DNA of 64,000 bases, taken from the NCBI RefSeq assembly GCF_003050745.1, contig NZ_QAOF01000002.1, positions 390,034 through 454,033 on the forward strand. The letters are read 5' to 3'. Both the position numbers and the translations under genes were made by a program. This stretch comes from Sphingomonas sp. PP-CE-3G-477. Lineage in GTDB: Bacteria > Pseudomonadota > Alphaproteobacteria > Sphingomonadales > Sphingomonadaceae. This document shows positions 8,937-17,723 of this stretch, piece after piece; the stretch's first letter is position 1; the number at the start of each line of letters is the position of its first letter. The notes below the pieces were generated by a model. It did no database searches and was not told where the DNA came from. It was given only the letters and a program-made list of their open reading frames with translations.

Positions 8937-11441
8937 ATGGTACACATTCAGGGCTCCGGCTCGTCGAACGTTGGTGTCTCGCGCAGCCATGGTCGATCGC
9001 CCCTGCTCGCGCTGGTCGCAGGCCTGCTGTCCTGTACGGCGATCACCGCGCCCGCGTTGGCGCAGACCGCGCCGCAGGCCGCGACTAAAGAAGACCCTGT
9101 CGATGAAAGCGCCGAGATCGTCATCACCGGCTCGCTCGACGCGCTGCCGAACAAGGACGTCGGCTCGATCTTCGGCTTCAACAAGACGCTGGTCGAAACC
9201 CCGCGCTCCGCCTCGACGATTAGCGGCGAGCAGATCGAGCGCTTCGGCATCGCCGACATCTACGATCTCGTCGCGCAGGCGCCAGGCACCTTCACCAACT
9301 CGTTCTTCGGCGTCGGCGGCGCGCTCGATATCCGTGGTACGCCCGGCGAAGTCTATTTCCGCGGCGTCCGCCGGCTCGACAATCCGGGCAACTACCCGAC
9401 CCCGATCGGCGCCTCCGACCGCATCGACATCGTTCGCGGCCCCGCCTCGCCGATCTACGGCCCGTCAAAGACCGGCGGCTACATGAATTTCGTGCCCAAA
9501 TCGGCACGCGTGAAGGGCGGCGCGCTGCTCGACCATGCCGAGGGTGAGATCAGCTATACCGGCGGCAGCTGGAACCGGAACGTCCTCAAGGCCGAAGTCC
9601 GCGGGCCGGCAAAGGTCATGGGCACCGAGTTCGGCTACAGCCTGTACGCCGAGATCGAGGATTCCGGCAGCTATTACCGCAACATGGGCACCAACCAGAC
9701 GATCCTGCAGGCGGCGTTCGACAACCATCTGACCGACACGCTGCGGATCGAGTTCGGCGGCATGTACCAGAAATATTCGGGCCAGCAGAACGGTGGCTGG
9801 AACCGCCTGACGCAGGATCTGGTCGACAACGGCACCTATATCACAGGCTCGGCCAAACCGCTCGACACCAATGGCGACGGCCAGCTTTCCCCCGCCGAGT
9901 TCACCGCAGTCGGCAATTTCGCGCCGTTCGGTGGCTTCGGGTGCGGCGGCAACGTCACCGCGGCATCGATCACCAACGCCTGCTTCAACACCCTTACGGC
10001 GGCGAACGGCACCGGCCCGAACAATTACCTCGCGCTCCAGAACGTCGGCACCGCCAAGCTCAGTCGCAAGGACGTGCTGACCGGCGAGGACGATTTCCTG
10101 AAGAACACGACGAAGACCGGCTATTTCGACATCATCTTCGACGGCGGCGACGGTCTGGAGATCAAGAACCAGCTATTCTACGACGGCTACAACAACGACA
10201 ACAACAACGCCTATGGCTTCTCGCAATTCCACGATTCCTGGGTAATCGAGGACAAGATCGTCCTGTCGAAGGCGTTCAAGACCGATGTCGGCAAATTCTC
10301 GTTCCAGGTGTCGCCATCGATCCGCTATACCGATTTTCTCCACGGCGACGATTTCAACTTCGAGTATTTCCACCGGGTCGATCTGACGGTGGGCTATACG
10401 CCGCTGTCCGATCGCCTGCTGTCGACCGAATGCGATTGTGATTACACGGATTACGTAAAGGGCCATTATACCGACTACGGTCTCGCCGGACTTGCCGATC
10501 TCGACTTCGACTTCGGCCTCGATCTGCTGCTCGGCGCGCGCTATGATATCGTCGACGCCAAATCGACCACCAATCCGACCAAGGTTCGCGTCGTTCCCGC
10601 CGTGCTGAGCGGATCCGGCAGCACCGGCGCATGGTCGTGGACCGCGAGCGCATCCTACAAGCTGCCGTTCGGCCTGATCCCGTACGTCACCGCCTCGCGC
10701 CAGTCGACCGTCGTCGCGGGTCAGGGTGCGGAGATCGCCGTCGCGGACGTCGTCGGCGAGAACTTCGTCGCTGCCTCGAAGCTTTACGAAGGGGGCCTCA
10801 AGGGCAGCTTCCTCGACGACAAGCTCTACGCTGCCGTCTCGATCTACAAGCAGAGCCGCACCGATCACAACGTCCAGTCGGCGACCGTCAACCAGTCGGT
10901 CGAAACCAGGGGTCTCGAGGCCGAAGCCCGCTGGGCGGTCGACAAGCACCTGTTTATCACCGGTGCCTATACCCGGACCAAGGTCTACAACCTGACATTT
11001 CTAGATGCGGGCTCGACCTTCAGCTTCTTCGGCATCGGCGATCTGATCAACGTCACCGATCCGACGCTGTTCCTCGGCGGCCAGCCGGGCGGCCTCATCC
11101 CGATCGCCGACAAGGAAGCATCGCGACGTCAGGGCATTCCGACGAACCTGTACTCGGCCACTGCCAGCTACGCGTTCGACAACGGCATCGCCTTCACTGC
11201 CAGCCTCGTCCAGGTCGACTCGACGTTCTCGGGCCAGTCGCGTGTCGTGAAACTGCCGGCCTACACGCTGGTCGATCTCGGCGCGTCGTACCAGAAGGAC
11301 AATTGGCTGTTCCGCGCCGTCGTGAAGAACGTCACCGACACGACCTACTTCCGCGCGAACTTCACCGAATTGTTCGGCAGCACCATCGTCCTCCCCGAGC
11401 GCCCCCGCAGCTTCCAGGGCTCGGTCATCTACAAGTTCTGA
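8937..11441 (+). CDS. TonB-dependent outer-membrane receptor of the purine locus
   Basis: An 834-residue TonB-dependent receptor. It has a signal peptide ending in TAPALA-QTA (residue about 43), a TonB-box-like AEIVITGSLD near residue 60, a plug domain (VETPRSASTISGEQIERFG, LDIRGTPGEVYFRGV, DIVRGPASPIYGP) and a long beta-barrel ending in GSVIYKF with a terminal aromatic residue. Residues 310-321 (DTNGDGQLSPAE) match an EF-hand calcium loop in the barrel, which is unusual. The gene lies between a LysR regulator and the NUP gene, so a purine nucleoside or nucleic-acid breakdown product is the likely ligand; this is inference. A tract of 11 G follows just after the stop codon. Confidence 0.93.
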   Translation: MVHIQGSGSSNVGVSRSHGRSPLLALVAGLLSCTAITAPALAQTAPQAATKEDPVDESAEIVITGSLDALPNKDVGSIFGFNKTLVETPRSASTISGEQIERFGIADIYDLVAQAPGTFTNSFFGVGGALDIRGTPGEVYFRGVRRLDNPGNYPTPIGASDRIDIVRGPASPIYGPSKTGGYMNFVPKSARVKGGALLDHAEGEISYTGGSWNRNVLKAEVRGPAKVMGTEFGYSLYAEIEDSGSYYRNMGTNQTILQAAFDNHLTDTLRIEFGGMYQKYSGQQNGGWNRLTQDLVDNGTYITGSAKPLDTNGDGQLSPAEFTAVGNFAPFGGFGCGGNVTAASITNACFNTLTAANGTGPNNYLALQNVGTAKLSRKDVLTGEDDFLKNTTKTGYFDIIFDGGDGLEIKNQLFYDGYNNDNNNAYGFSQFHDSWVIEDKIVLSKAFKTDVGKFSFQVSPSIRYTDFLHGDDFNFEYFHRVDLTVGYTPLSDRLLSTECDCDYTDYVKGHYTDYGLAGLADLDFDFGLDLLLGARYDIVDAKSTTNPTKVRVVPAVLSGSGSTGAWSWTASASYKLPFGLIPYVTASRQSTVVAGQGAEIAVADVVGENFVAASKLYEGGLKGSFLDDKLYAAVSIYKQSRTDHNVQSATVNQSVETRGLEAEARWAVDKHLFITGAYTRTKVYNLTFLDAGSTFSFFGIGDLINVTDPTLFLGGQPGGLIPIADKEASRRQGIPTNLYSATASYAFDNGIAFTASLVQVDSTFSGQSRVVKLPAYTLVDLGASYQKDNWLFRAVVKNVTDTTYFRANFTELFGSTIVLPERPRSFQGSVIYKF

Positions 11442-11447
11442 CGCGAA

Positions 11448-11458
11448 GGGGGGGGGGG
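11448..11458. repeat. poly-G tract (11 bases) after the receptor gene
   Basis: Eleven consecutive G residues lie seven bases after the receptor stop codon and 86 bases before the start of the NUP gene. Such tracts are prone to slipped-strand change in length and to base-calling error. It is outside coding sequence here, so an effect on expression of the downstream gene is the only possibility. Confidence 0.9.
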
Positions 11459-11473
11459 TGCAGGACGCCCCCC

Positions 11474-11514
11474 ACTCCCGTCATCCTGGGCTCGACCCCG
11501 CATCCAGAGCCAAG
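11474..11514. repeat. short palindromic intergenic repeat of the GTCATCC...GGATCC-like alphaproteobacterial type
   Basis: The stretch beginning CCCGTCATCCTGGGCTCGAC and running into CCCGCATCCAG resembles the widespread alphaproteobacterial intergenic palindrome whose core is GTCATCCCGG...CCGGGATCC. The arms are imperfect here. It sits between the receptor and NUP genes and could act as an attenuating hairpin. Confidence 0.4.
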
Positions 11515-11544
11515 AACCGCACCACACCGGGAGACACCGACCCT

Positions 11545-12657
11545 ATGCCCCTCCTGACCCGCGCCGCACTCTACGCGAGCGCCGCCCTGAGCCTGCTCTC
11601 TCCGACCGCCTACGCAGCGCCCGCCAAACCCGCGCCAGCTACCGGCATCAAGGCCTGCGCCCCAGGCGCACCCTGCCCGCACCCGCTCCAGATCCGCGCC
11701 GTCGTCGTCACCATGTTCGAGATCGGCAACGACACCGGCGACGCCCCCGGCGAGTTCCAGCTTTGGCGGGAACGTCATCATTTCGATGTCCGCATTCCCT
11801 TCCCGCAGGCCGATCACGACCTCTATTACGACCCGACATCGCACGTCCTCGCGATCGTCACCGGCATGGGCACCGCGCATTCCGCCGGATCGACGATGGC
11901 GCTTGGGCTCGACCAGCGCTTCGACCTGACCCGCGCCTATTGGCTGGTCGCCGGGATCGCCGGGATCGACCCCGAGGACGCCTCGATCGGCTCGGCCGCC
12001 TGGGCGCGCTACCTGGTAGACGGCGATCTCGGGCATGAGATCGACGCGCGCGAAATCCCCAAGGACTGGAAGTCGGGCTATTTTCCGCTCGACCGCAAGG
12101 GGCCGAACGACCCCCGCCCGGCGACGCCGCACGGCGAGATGTTCGAACTGAACGCCGGCCTGCGGGACTGGGCCTACACGCTGACCAAGGCGATCAAGCT
12201 CCCCGACGATCCCGCGATCACCAAGGAGCGCGCGCGCTACTCCGGCTACCCGATGGCGCAACGCCCGCCCTTCGTCCTGAAGGGCGATCAGCTCGCGGCG
12301 ACGACCTTCTGGCACGGCAGGATCCTCAACGACTGGGCGAACGACTGGGTGCGCTACTGGACCGCCGGGAAGGGCGAATTCGTTACCTCGGGCATGGAGG
12401 AGACCGGCACCTACCAGTCGATCCTTCAGCTCGCCAAAATGGGCCGCGTCGACAAGACCCGCGTCATGGTCCTGCGCGCCGGCAGTAATTTCACCATGCC
12501 GCCGCCGGGCGTCACCGCCGCCGACTATCTGCTGCGCGAGAACGAGGGCTTTTCCGGCATGACCGCGGCGCTCGAAAGCCTGTATCTCGTCGGCTCCCGC
12601 GTGATCGACGAACTCACCACGCACTGGGACCGCTACGAAAAGACCGTCCCGAAATGA
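11545..12657 (+). CDS. exported purine nucleoside permease-family (NUP) protein
   Basis: This 370-residue protein belongs to the NUP family, named from a fungal purine nucleoside permease. It has a clear signal peptide (residues 1-23, LSLLSPTAYA-AP) but no further membrane-spanning segment that I can see, so 'permease' is doubtful. Segments such as WLVAGIAGIDPEDASIGSAA and VTSGMEETGTYQ look like the nucleoside phosphorylase fold. A periplasmic nucleoside-binding or nucleoside-cleaving role would fit beside the exported nucleoside hydrolase and adenosine deaminase. The ATG at 11545 is chosen because it begins the signal peptide; the open frame extends upstream only through the intergenic repeat. 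8-Oxoguanine deaminase follows 13 bases later. Confidence 0.88.
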   Translation: MPLLTRAALYASAALSLLSPTAYAAPAKPAPATGIKACAPGAPCPHPLQIRAVVVTMFEIGNDTGDAPGEFQLWRERHHFDVRIPFPQADHDLYYDPTSHVLAIVTGMGTAHSAGSTMALGLDQRFDLTRAYWLVAGIAGIDPEDASIGSAAWARYLVDGDLGHEIDAREIPKDWKSGYFPLDRKGPNDPRPATPHGEMFELNAGLRDWAYTLTKAIKLPDDPAITKERARYSGYPMAQRPPFVLKGDQLAATTFWHGRILNDWANDWVRYWTAGKGEFVTSGMEETGTYQSILQLAKMGRVDKTRVMVLRAGSNFTMPPPGVTAADYLLRENEGFSGMTAALESLYLVGSRVIDELTTHWDRYEKTVPK

Positions 12658-12670
12658 CGGTCCGATCACG

Positions 12671-14032
12671 ATGACACTGACCGTCCTCAAAAACGCCGAC
12701 CATCTCGTCTGCATGGACGACGTACGCCGCGAGGTTCCCAACGCCGCGATCGCCTTCCGTAACGGCGTCATCGAAGCCGTCGGCCCGACGCACGAGCTTG
12801 CCGAACTCCTCACCCAGGCCAGCACCGTGATCGACGCCCGAGGCTGCGTCGTCACGCCCGGCCTCGTCAACACGCACCACCATCTCTTCCAATCCCTGAC
12901 CCGCGCGGTCCCCGGCGCGACCAGTGCACCGCTGTTCGGCTGGCTCAAGCGCCTCTATCCGATCTGGGCGCAGTACCGCCCAGAGGACGTCTTCGCCGCG
13001 ACCCAGCTCGGCCTCGCCGAACTGGCGCTGTCCGGTTGCACGCTCAGTTCCGACCATCTCTACCTCTTCCCGAACGGCGTGACGCTCGACGACACAATTG
13101 CCGCCGCCAGCGAAATCGGCATCCGCTTCCACCCCACGCGCGGCGCGATGAGCGTCGGTGAAAGCAAGGGCGGGCTCCCCCCGGACAGCCTCGTCGAGGA
13201 CGAAGCCGCGATCCTCGCCGACACGATCCGCGTAATCGACCGCTTCCACGACCCCAGCGACGGCGCAATGATCCGCGTCGGCGTCGCCCCCTGCTCGCCC
13301 TTCTCGGTCAGCCAGGACCTGATGCGCGATGCCGCCCTGCTCGCGCGCGAAAAGCGCGTCATGCTGCACACCCACCTCGCCGAGGACGCCGACGACGTCG
13401 CCTTCTCGCTCGCCCGGTTCGGCTGCCGCCCAGGCGAGTACGCCGAACGCCTCGGCTGGACCGGCCCCGACGTCTGGCACGCGCACTGCGTCCAGCTCGA
13501 CGCGCAGGAGATCGACCTCTTCGCGCGCACCCGTACCGGGATCGCGCACTGCCCGTGCTCGAACTGCCGCCTCGGCTCGGGCATCGCGCCGCTGAAGGCG
13601 ATGGTCGACAAGGGCGTCCGCCTCGGCCTCGGCGTCGACGGCTCGGCGTCCAACGACAGCGGCAACCTGCTGCTCGAAGCACGCCAGGCCCTCCTGCTGC
13701 AACGCGCCATCGGCGGTGCAGCGGCGTTCGACCCACGCGACGCGCTCTTTCTCGCAACACGCGGCGGTGCCGGGATCCTTGGCCGCGACGATTGCGGCAG
13801 TCTCGAACCCGGCAAGCGCGCCGACATCGCGGTGTGGGATATGAGCGAGATTCATTCGCTCGGCAGCTGGGATCCGGTCGCAGCCCTGATCCTCAGTCCA
13901 CCCCCAGGCGCCCGCGACGTCTTCGTCGAAGGTCGCGCCGTCGTCCGCGACCATGATCTCGTCCAAGCCAGCCGCCGGGAGATTCTTCGCGCGGCGGACC
14001 GCTCGCTCGTTCGGCTGAAAGGCTTGGCATGA
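12671..14032 (+). CDS. 8-oxoguanine deaminase
   Basis: A 453-residue amidohydrolase of the 8-oxoguanine deaminase group (related to hydroxyatrazine hydrolases). It should deaminate 8-oxoguanine, and often isocytosine, to uric acid, which joins the urate branch of the same locus. Signatures are VNTHHHLFQSLTRAVPG (HxH metal ligands), RGAMSVGESKGGLPPDSLVE, which is typical of this group, MLHTHLAED, VWHAHCV and the catalytic aspartate in LGVDGSASND. No signal peptide is present, so it is cytoplasmic. The gene lies close to the NUP gene upstream and is separated from the NCS2 permease gene by a palindromic repeat element. Confidence 0.93.
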   Translation: MTLTVLKNADHLVCMDDVRREVPNAAIAFRNGVIEAVGPTHELAELLTQASTVIDARGCVVTPGLVNTHHHLFQSLTRAVPGATSAPLFGWLKRLYPIWAQYRPEDVFAATQLGLAELALSGCTLSSDHLYLFPNGVTLDDTIAAASEIGIRFHPTRGAMSVGESKGGLPPDSLVEDEAAILADTIRVIDRFHDPSDGAMIRVGVAPCSPFSVSQDLMRDAALLAREKRVMLHTHLAEDADDVAFSLARFGCRPGEYAERLGWTGPDVWHAHCVQLDAQEIDLFARTRTGIAHCPCSNCRLGSGIAPLKAMVDKGVRLGLGVDGSASNDSGNLLLEARQALLLQRAIGGAAAFDPRDALFLATRGGAGILGRDDCGSLEPGKRADIAVWDMSEIHSLGSWDPVAALILSPPPGARDVFVEGRAVVRDHDLVQASRREILRAADRSLVRLKGLA

Positions 14033-14042
14033 TCAAGCTAAA

Positions 14043-14175
14043 CGTAAATCCTCCCCCGCCAGGGGGAGGTGGCGCCGAAGGCGACGGAGGGGGAGGACAC
14101 GGAGCAGAGGTTTCTCTTACCGCCCCCTCCGTCAGGCTGACGCCTGCCACCTCCCCCTGGCGGGGGAGGATTGCT
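14043..14175. repeat. bipartite palindromic intergenic repeat, copy 1
   Basis: Two GC-rich palindromes face each other: one around 14047-14066 (CTCCCCCGCCAGGGGGAG) and one around 14150-14170 (CTCCCCCTGGCGGGGGAG), joined by a spacer with the shared words GGCGCCGAAGGCGACGGAG and CCGTCAGGCTGACGCCTGCC. A second, more degenerate copy lies at 17268-17396. The arrangement is like a bacterial interspersed mosaic element. It separates the 8-oxoguanine deaminase and NCS2 genes. Confidence 0.8.
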
Positions 14176-14205
14176 CGGATCAGGACACGCCCCCGCCGCC
14201 CCAAG

Positions 14206-15543
14206 ATGACCCCGGACCAAGCCCGCGACCCCGATCATTTCCCCGGCCTGGCCGTCGCGATCCCGCTCGGCATCCAGCACGTCCTCGCGATGTTCGTCAG
14301 CAATCTCACCCCCGCGATCATCGTGGCGGGCGCAGCCGGGTTCGGGTTCGGCTCGGCCGACCCGCGCGAGCTGATTTACCTGATCCAGATGTCGATGCTG
14401 TTCGCCGGCATCGCCACGTTGCTCCAGACGATCGGCTTCGGCCCGATCGGTGCGCGCCTGCCGATCGTCCAGGGCACCAGCTTCGCGTTCCTCCCGGTGA
14501 TGATCCCGATCGTCACCGGTCACGGCGTCGCGGCGATGGCCGAACTCACCACGGCCGCGCTCGTCGGCGGCCTCTTTCACACCTGCCTCAGCTTCTTCGT
14601 CGGCCGCATCCGCTTCGCACTGCCACCGATGGTCACCGGCCTGGTCGTGCTGATGATCGGCGTGTCGCTGATGCGGATCGGCGTACAATATGCCGCCGGC
14701 GGCGTGCCCGCGATCGGCACGCCGGCCTATGGCGCGGGCGCGAGCTGGCTGCTTGCCGGCACCGTCGTGCTGACCACGCTCGGTCTCAGCTTCTTCGCAC
14801 GCGGTATCTGGTCGAGCGCCGCGGTGCTGCTCGGCCTGATCGCCGGTTACGCGCTCGCGGTCGCGATGGGCCGCGTGTCGATGGCGCCTGTGACGCAGGC
14901 CGGCTGGGTGATGCTACCCTCGCCGTTCCACTTCGGCTTCGCACTGTCGGCGTCGGCGATCATCGGCTTCTGCCTGATGGGGTTCATCTCCGCGATCGAG
15001 TCGATCGGCGCAGTCTCGGCGATCTGCGAGGGCACCGCGCTGCGGCCCGCCACCGACCGCGAGCTGATCGGTGCGACCTCCGCGGACGGCGTCGGCACCG
15101 CGCTCGCCGGATTGTTCGGCGCGATGCCGAACACCTCGTTCAGCCAGAATGTCGGCCTCATCGCGATCACCGGCGTGATGAGCCGCCACGTCGTCACAGT
15201 CGGCGCGGTGTTCCTCATCCTGTGCGGCCTCGCGCCGAAGATCGGCGCGCTCGTCACCACCATCCCGATCGAGGTGCTGGGCGGCGGCGTCATCGTGATG
15301 TTCGGCATGGTCGCCTCCGCTGCGATCTCGATCCTCTCCGCGGTAGCCTGGACGCAGCGTACGATGATGATCTTCGGCGTCGCGCTGTCGCTCGGGATAG
15401 GCCTGGAACTGGAACCCGGCGCGGTCTCGCACTTGCCGGAGACGTTGCGGATATTGCTGACCTCGGGTGTGCTTCCGGCGGCGGTGATCGCGGTGGTGCT
15501 GAACCTGGCGGTACCCGGCCGCACCGCTACGCCGACCGACTAA
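14206..15543 (+). CDS. NCS2-family purine/xanthine/urate permease
   Basis: A 445-residue inner-membrane nucleobase:cation symporter-2 protein with about 12-14 hydrophobic segments. Family features include the start FPGLAVAIPLGIQHVLAMF, QTIGFGPIGARLPIVQGTSF, and GTALAGLFGAMPNTSFSQNVGL, where NTSFSQN is the conserved motif of xanthine and urate carriers. The start at 14206 follows the repeat element; a longer open frame from 14029 is rejected because it translates the palindromic repeat. It probably imports xanthine, urate or a related base formed in the periplasm by the neighbouring exported enzymes. The adenosine deaminase gene converges on its 3' end five bases away. Confidence 0.92.
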   Translation: MTPDQARDPDHFPGLAVAIPLGIQHVLAMFVSNLTPAIIVAGAAGFGFGSADPRELIYLIQMSMLFAGIATLLQTIGFGPIGARLPIVQGTSFAFLPVMIPIVTGHGVAAMAELTTAALVGGLFHTCLSFFVGRIRFALPPMVTGLVVLMIGVSLMRIGVQYAAGGVPAIGTPAYGAGASWLLAGTVVLTTLGLSFFARGIWSSAAVLLGLIAGYALAVAMGRVSMAPVTQAGWVMLPSPFHFGFALSASAIIGFCLMGFISAIESIGAVSAICEGTALRPATDRELIGATSADGVGTALAGLFGAMPNTSFSQNVGLIAITGVMSRHVVTVGAVFLILCGLAPKIGALVTTIPIEVLGGGVIVMFGMVASAAISILSAVAWTQRTMMIFGVALSLGIGLELEPGAVSHLPETLRILLTSGVLPAAVIAVVLNLAVPGRTATPTD

Positions 15544-15547
15544 TCCC

Positions 15548-17086
15548 TCAGCGAGCCTCTGCCTCGAACGCCGCCAGATCCCGCTCCAACGCAACCTGAC
15601 GCGCCGCCTTCACACTACCGGCAACGAACGCCTCGCAAGCCGCAGCCTCGACCACCCGACACACCACGACCTTTGCTCCACCAGCGCGGTCAACCCAAAG
15701 ACTAGCCCCCGGCAGGAAGCTATACTGCAACCCATCGCGCACGATCTGCTTCAGATCCGCATAGCGCAGCCCCTGCTCGGTCACCGCGCGGACATACTCG
15801 TTAGTCATGTCACTCCGCGACACACCCTCGTCGTCGGTCGACAGCACCACGGGCACCCCGGCCTCGCGGTACAGCGACAACGGATGCGCCGCGCCCTTCA
15901 CGCCGAGGATGACCGCGTTGCTGGTGAGATTGATCTCCACCGCCACCCGGTCCCGCGCCATCCGCTTCAGCAACCCGGCCGCGTCCGTCTCGTAGGAAAT
16001 GTCGATGCCGTGTCCGATCCGCCGAGCCCCCGCGACCTCCACCGCATCGCGGATATGGAATGCCAGCTCGCGTGGCGGGACCAGCCCAAGCGTCAGTTCC
16101 CCCGCGTGCAGCGATAGCGCAACCTTCGGATACCGCGCCTTCAGGAACGCGATCATCCGCATGTGCAGCGCATAGTCGCGCACCGCCACCGGATCATGCT
16201 CGGGCGCCGCGATGTTCACGCCCACAAAGCGCGCATCCGCCGAGACAAGCGCAAACCCGAACGCGAGTTGCGCAAACACTTGTGCCGCCGGCACCGTCCG
16301 GATCGCCGTATAGAGATAGCGCATCTCCACCGCGCACCCGGGCTTCGGCGTCGCGGTCGCACACCCGTCGATCCGCGCCAGCTCGGTATCGAACCCGTCA
16401 TATTCCGCGCGCGCCTGCGCCACCGCGGCGGGCAGCAACGGCGTCAACCGCGCGAGCATCCCCGCAAAGTCGTTCGCATCTACGTCGCGCGTGTCCCCCA
16501 GCCGCGCGGCGAGCGTCGCCATCGCGCCCGATCCGCTGCCAAGCTCGACATAGCTCACCCGGTCCGCCGCCGCCTGCGCGCGCGTCAGCGACAGCGACTT
16601 CGCTTCGTTGCCCATCGCCGCCGGCCAGAACGCCCCGAACGTCGCGAAGAACCGGTCGTACCCGGACGTCTCCGGATCGCCGACCCCGCTCTCGAACCCG
16701 CGCGTCGACAGCGCGTCGATCATCTGGCTGTACCGCGGATACTCCCGTTCCAGCCCAGCCGCGGGTATCCGGTTCGGCGCGTCGCACGCCTTCTGGTCCG
16801 CCGGCTTGGCCACGATCCGGTGCGTATCGGTCGCGATGCACAGCCCATCGTCACCCGCCCAACGCAGGAAATCCTCCGCATAGATCGCGCCCCCGCTGTG
16901 GTTGTGCAGGTCGCCCCCCTTCGGCATCCGCTGCAGGAACATCCGCAACCGTGGCGGGCTCCCCGCGATCGTATCGAGATACGCCGCGGTCCGCGCCTCG
17001 TCCGACACCGCGCGCTTTGGAGCAGCCTCTGCCGCCGACGCGCACAATGCCAAGCCAATGCAACTCGCAGTCCACAATGAACGCAT
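15548..17086 (-). CDS. exported adenosine deaminase-family protein
   Basis: A 512-residue member of the adenosine deaminase family, longer than the cytoplasmic enzyme (about 340 aa) and resembling secreted ADGF-like forms. The signal peptide is MRSLWTASCIGLALCASAAEA, which is why the ATG at 17086 is preferred to one at 17131. Active-site motifs are intact: GGDLHNHSGGAIY (HxH), LSLHAGEL, RIGHGIDI and LSTDDEGVSRSD. It should deaminate adenosine or deoxyadenosine to inosine in the periplasm or outside the cell. Convergent with the NCS2 permease, it completes a set of three exported nucleoside-related enzymes. Confidence 0.9.
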   Translation of the reverse strand: MRSLWTASCIGLALCASAAEAAPKRAVSDEARTAAYLDTIAGSPPRLRMFLQRMPKGGDLHNHSGGAIYAEDFLRWAGDDGLCIATDTHRIVAKPADQKACDAPNRIPAAGLEREYPRYSQMIDALSTRGFESGVGDPETSGYDRFFATFGAFWPAAMGNEAKSLSLTRAQAAADRVSYVELGSGSGAMATLAARLGDTRDVDANDFAGMLARLTPLLPAAVAQARAEYDGFDTELARIDGCATATPKPGCAVEMRYLYTAIRTVPAAQVFAQLAFGFALVSADARFVGVNIAAPEHDPVAVRDYALHMRMIAFLKARYPKVALSLHAGELTLGLVPPRELAFHIRDAVEVAGARRIGHGIDISYETDAAGLLKRMARDRVAVEINLTSNAVILGVKGAAHPLSLYREAGVPVVLSTDDEGVSRSDMTNEYVRAVTEQGLRYADLKQIVRDGLQYSFLPGASLWVDRAGGAKVVVCRVVEAAACEAFVAGSVKAARQVALERDLAAFEAEAR

Positions 17087-17267
17087 GACCAAATCTCGCG
17101 ATATCAGAGCAATAGGATGCGAACCGGACACGCTGTCTTACGTCGCGATATCACTATCCGACGAAGCCGCCCCCCGCAGGCTCAGCGATAACCGGGCAAC
17201 TCCGCCGCGTTCAACAGCAAACAAAGCCACGATCCATTGCCGAAATGAGCGCATCCGGACCGTTCGA

Positions 17268-17396
17268 CGATCCTTCCTCGCCAAGGGCAGGTGATGACGC
17301 AGGCGACGGAAGCGGCGGACACACAACGGAGATTATCCCAGCGTCCTCGTCCGTCGGGCGACGCCTGCCGCCTCCCCCCTCGCGAGGGGGATTTCC
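17268..17396. repeat. bipartite palindromic intergenic repeat, copy 2 (degenerate)
   Basis: This shares order and wording with the copy at 14043-14175: CCTCGCCAAGGGCAGG, then GGCGACGGAAGCGGCGGACAC, and on the right CCGTCGGGCGACGCCTGCCG followed by CTCCCCCCTCGCGAGGGGGA. The left palindrome has decayed more than the right. It lies in the 17087-17615 gap, which otherwise shows no gene that I can support. Confidence 0.7.
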
Positions 17397-17615
17397 AGAG
17401 CCCAATCACGTGGGCGGCAACTCCAGCCAGGTCTCGGCGCTCGCTCCGATATCGAAGTCGGGACGGACGAATAACCGGGCCTCGAAAGGCGGCTCAACCC
17501 ACTCTTCTTCGTGACCAAGAGCGGCGCTCCTGCTACGATCGAACCAAGATGCACCTTTGCCGTCGCGTTACCGGCTTATTGCGGAAATCCCCGACTGCAG
17601 CATCGAGTGGCCGGA

Positions 17616-17723
17616 TCAGGATGAAGGCCGTCCGCCGACGGTCTCGCCCAGCGTGGTCGCGAGGATCTTGATGACCCAGAAGCCGAGCGTCACCGCCGGC
17701 ACCTTGATAAGGGCAGCACGGGC
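17616..17723 (-). pseudogene. N-terminal remnant of a COG4705/DUF347-type membrane protein
   Basis: About 35 residues read KVPAVTLGFWVIKILATTLG followed by ETVGG and then a stop. This closely resembles the first membrane segment of COG4705/DUF347 membrane proteins (KVPxVTLxFWxIKxLATTxGET). The rest of the protein, which should have several further helices, is absent in all frames downstream. It is a decayed fragment. Confidence 0.45.

Noticed and set aside
14029..14205. N-terminal extension of the NCS2 permease
   Set aside because: The extension translates the palindromic repeat and gives glycine/proline-rich sequence; the ATG at 14206 fits the family.
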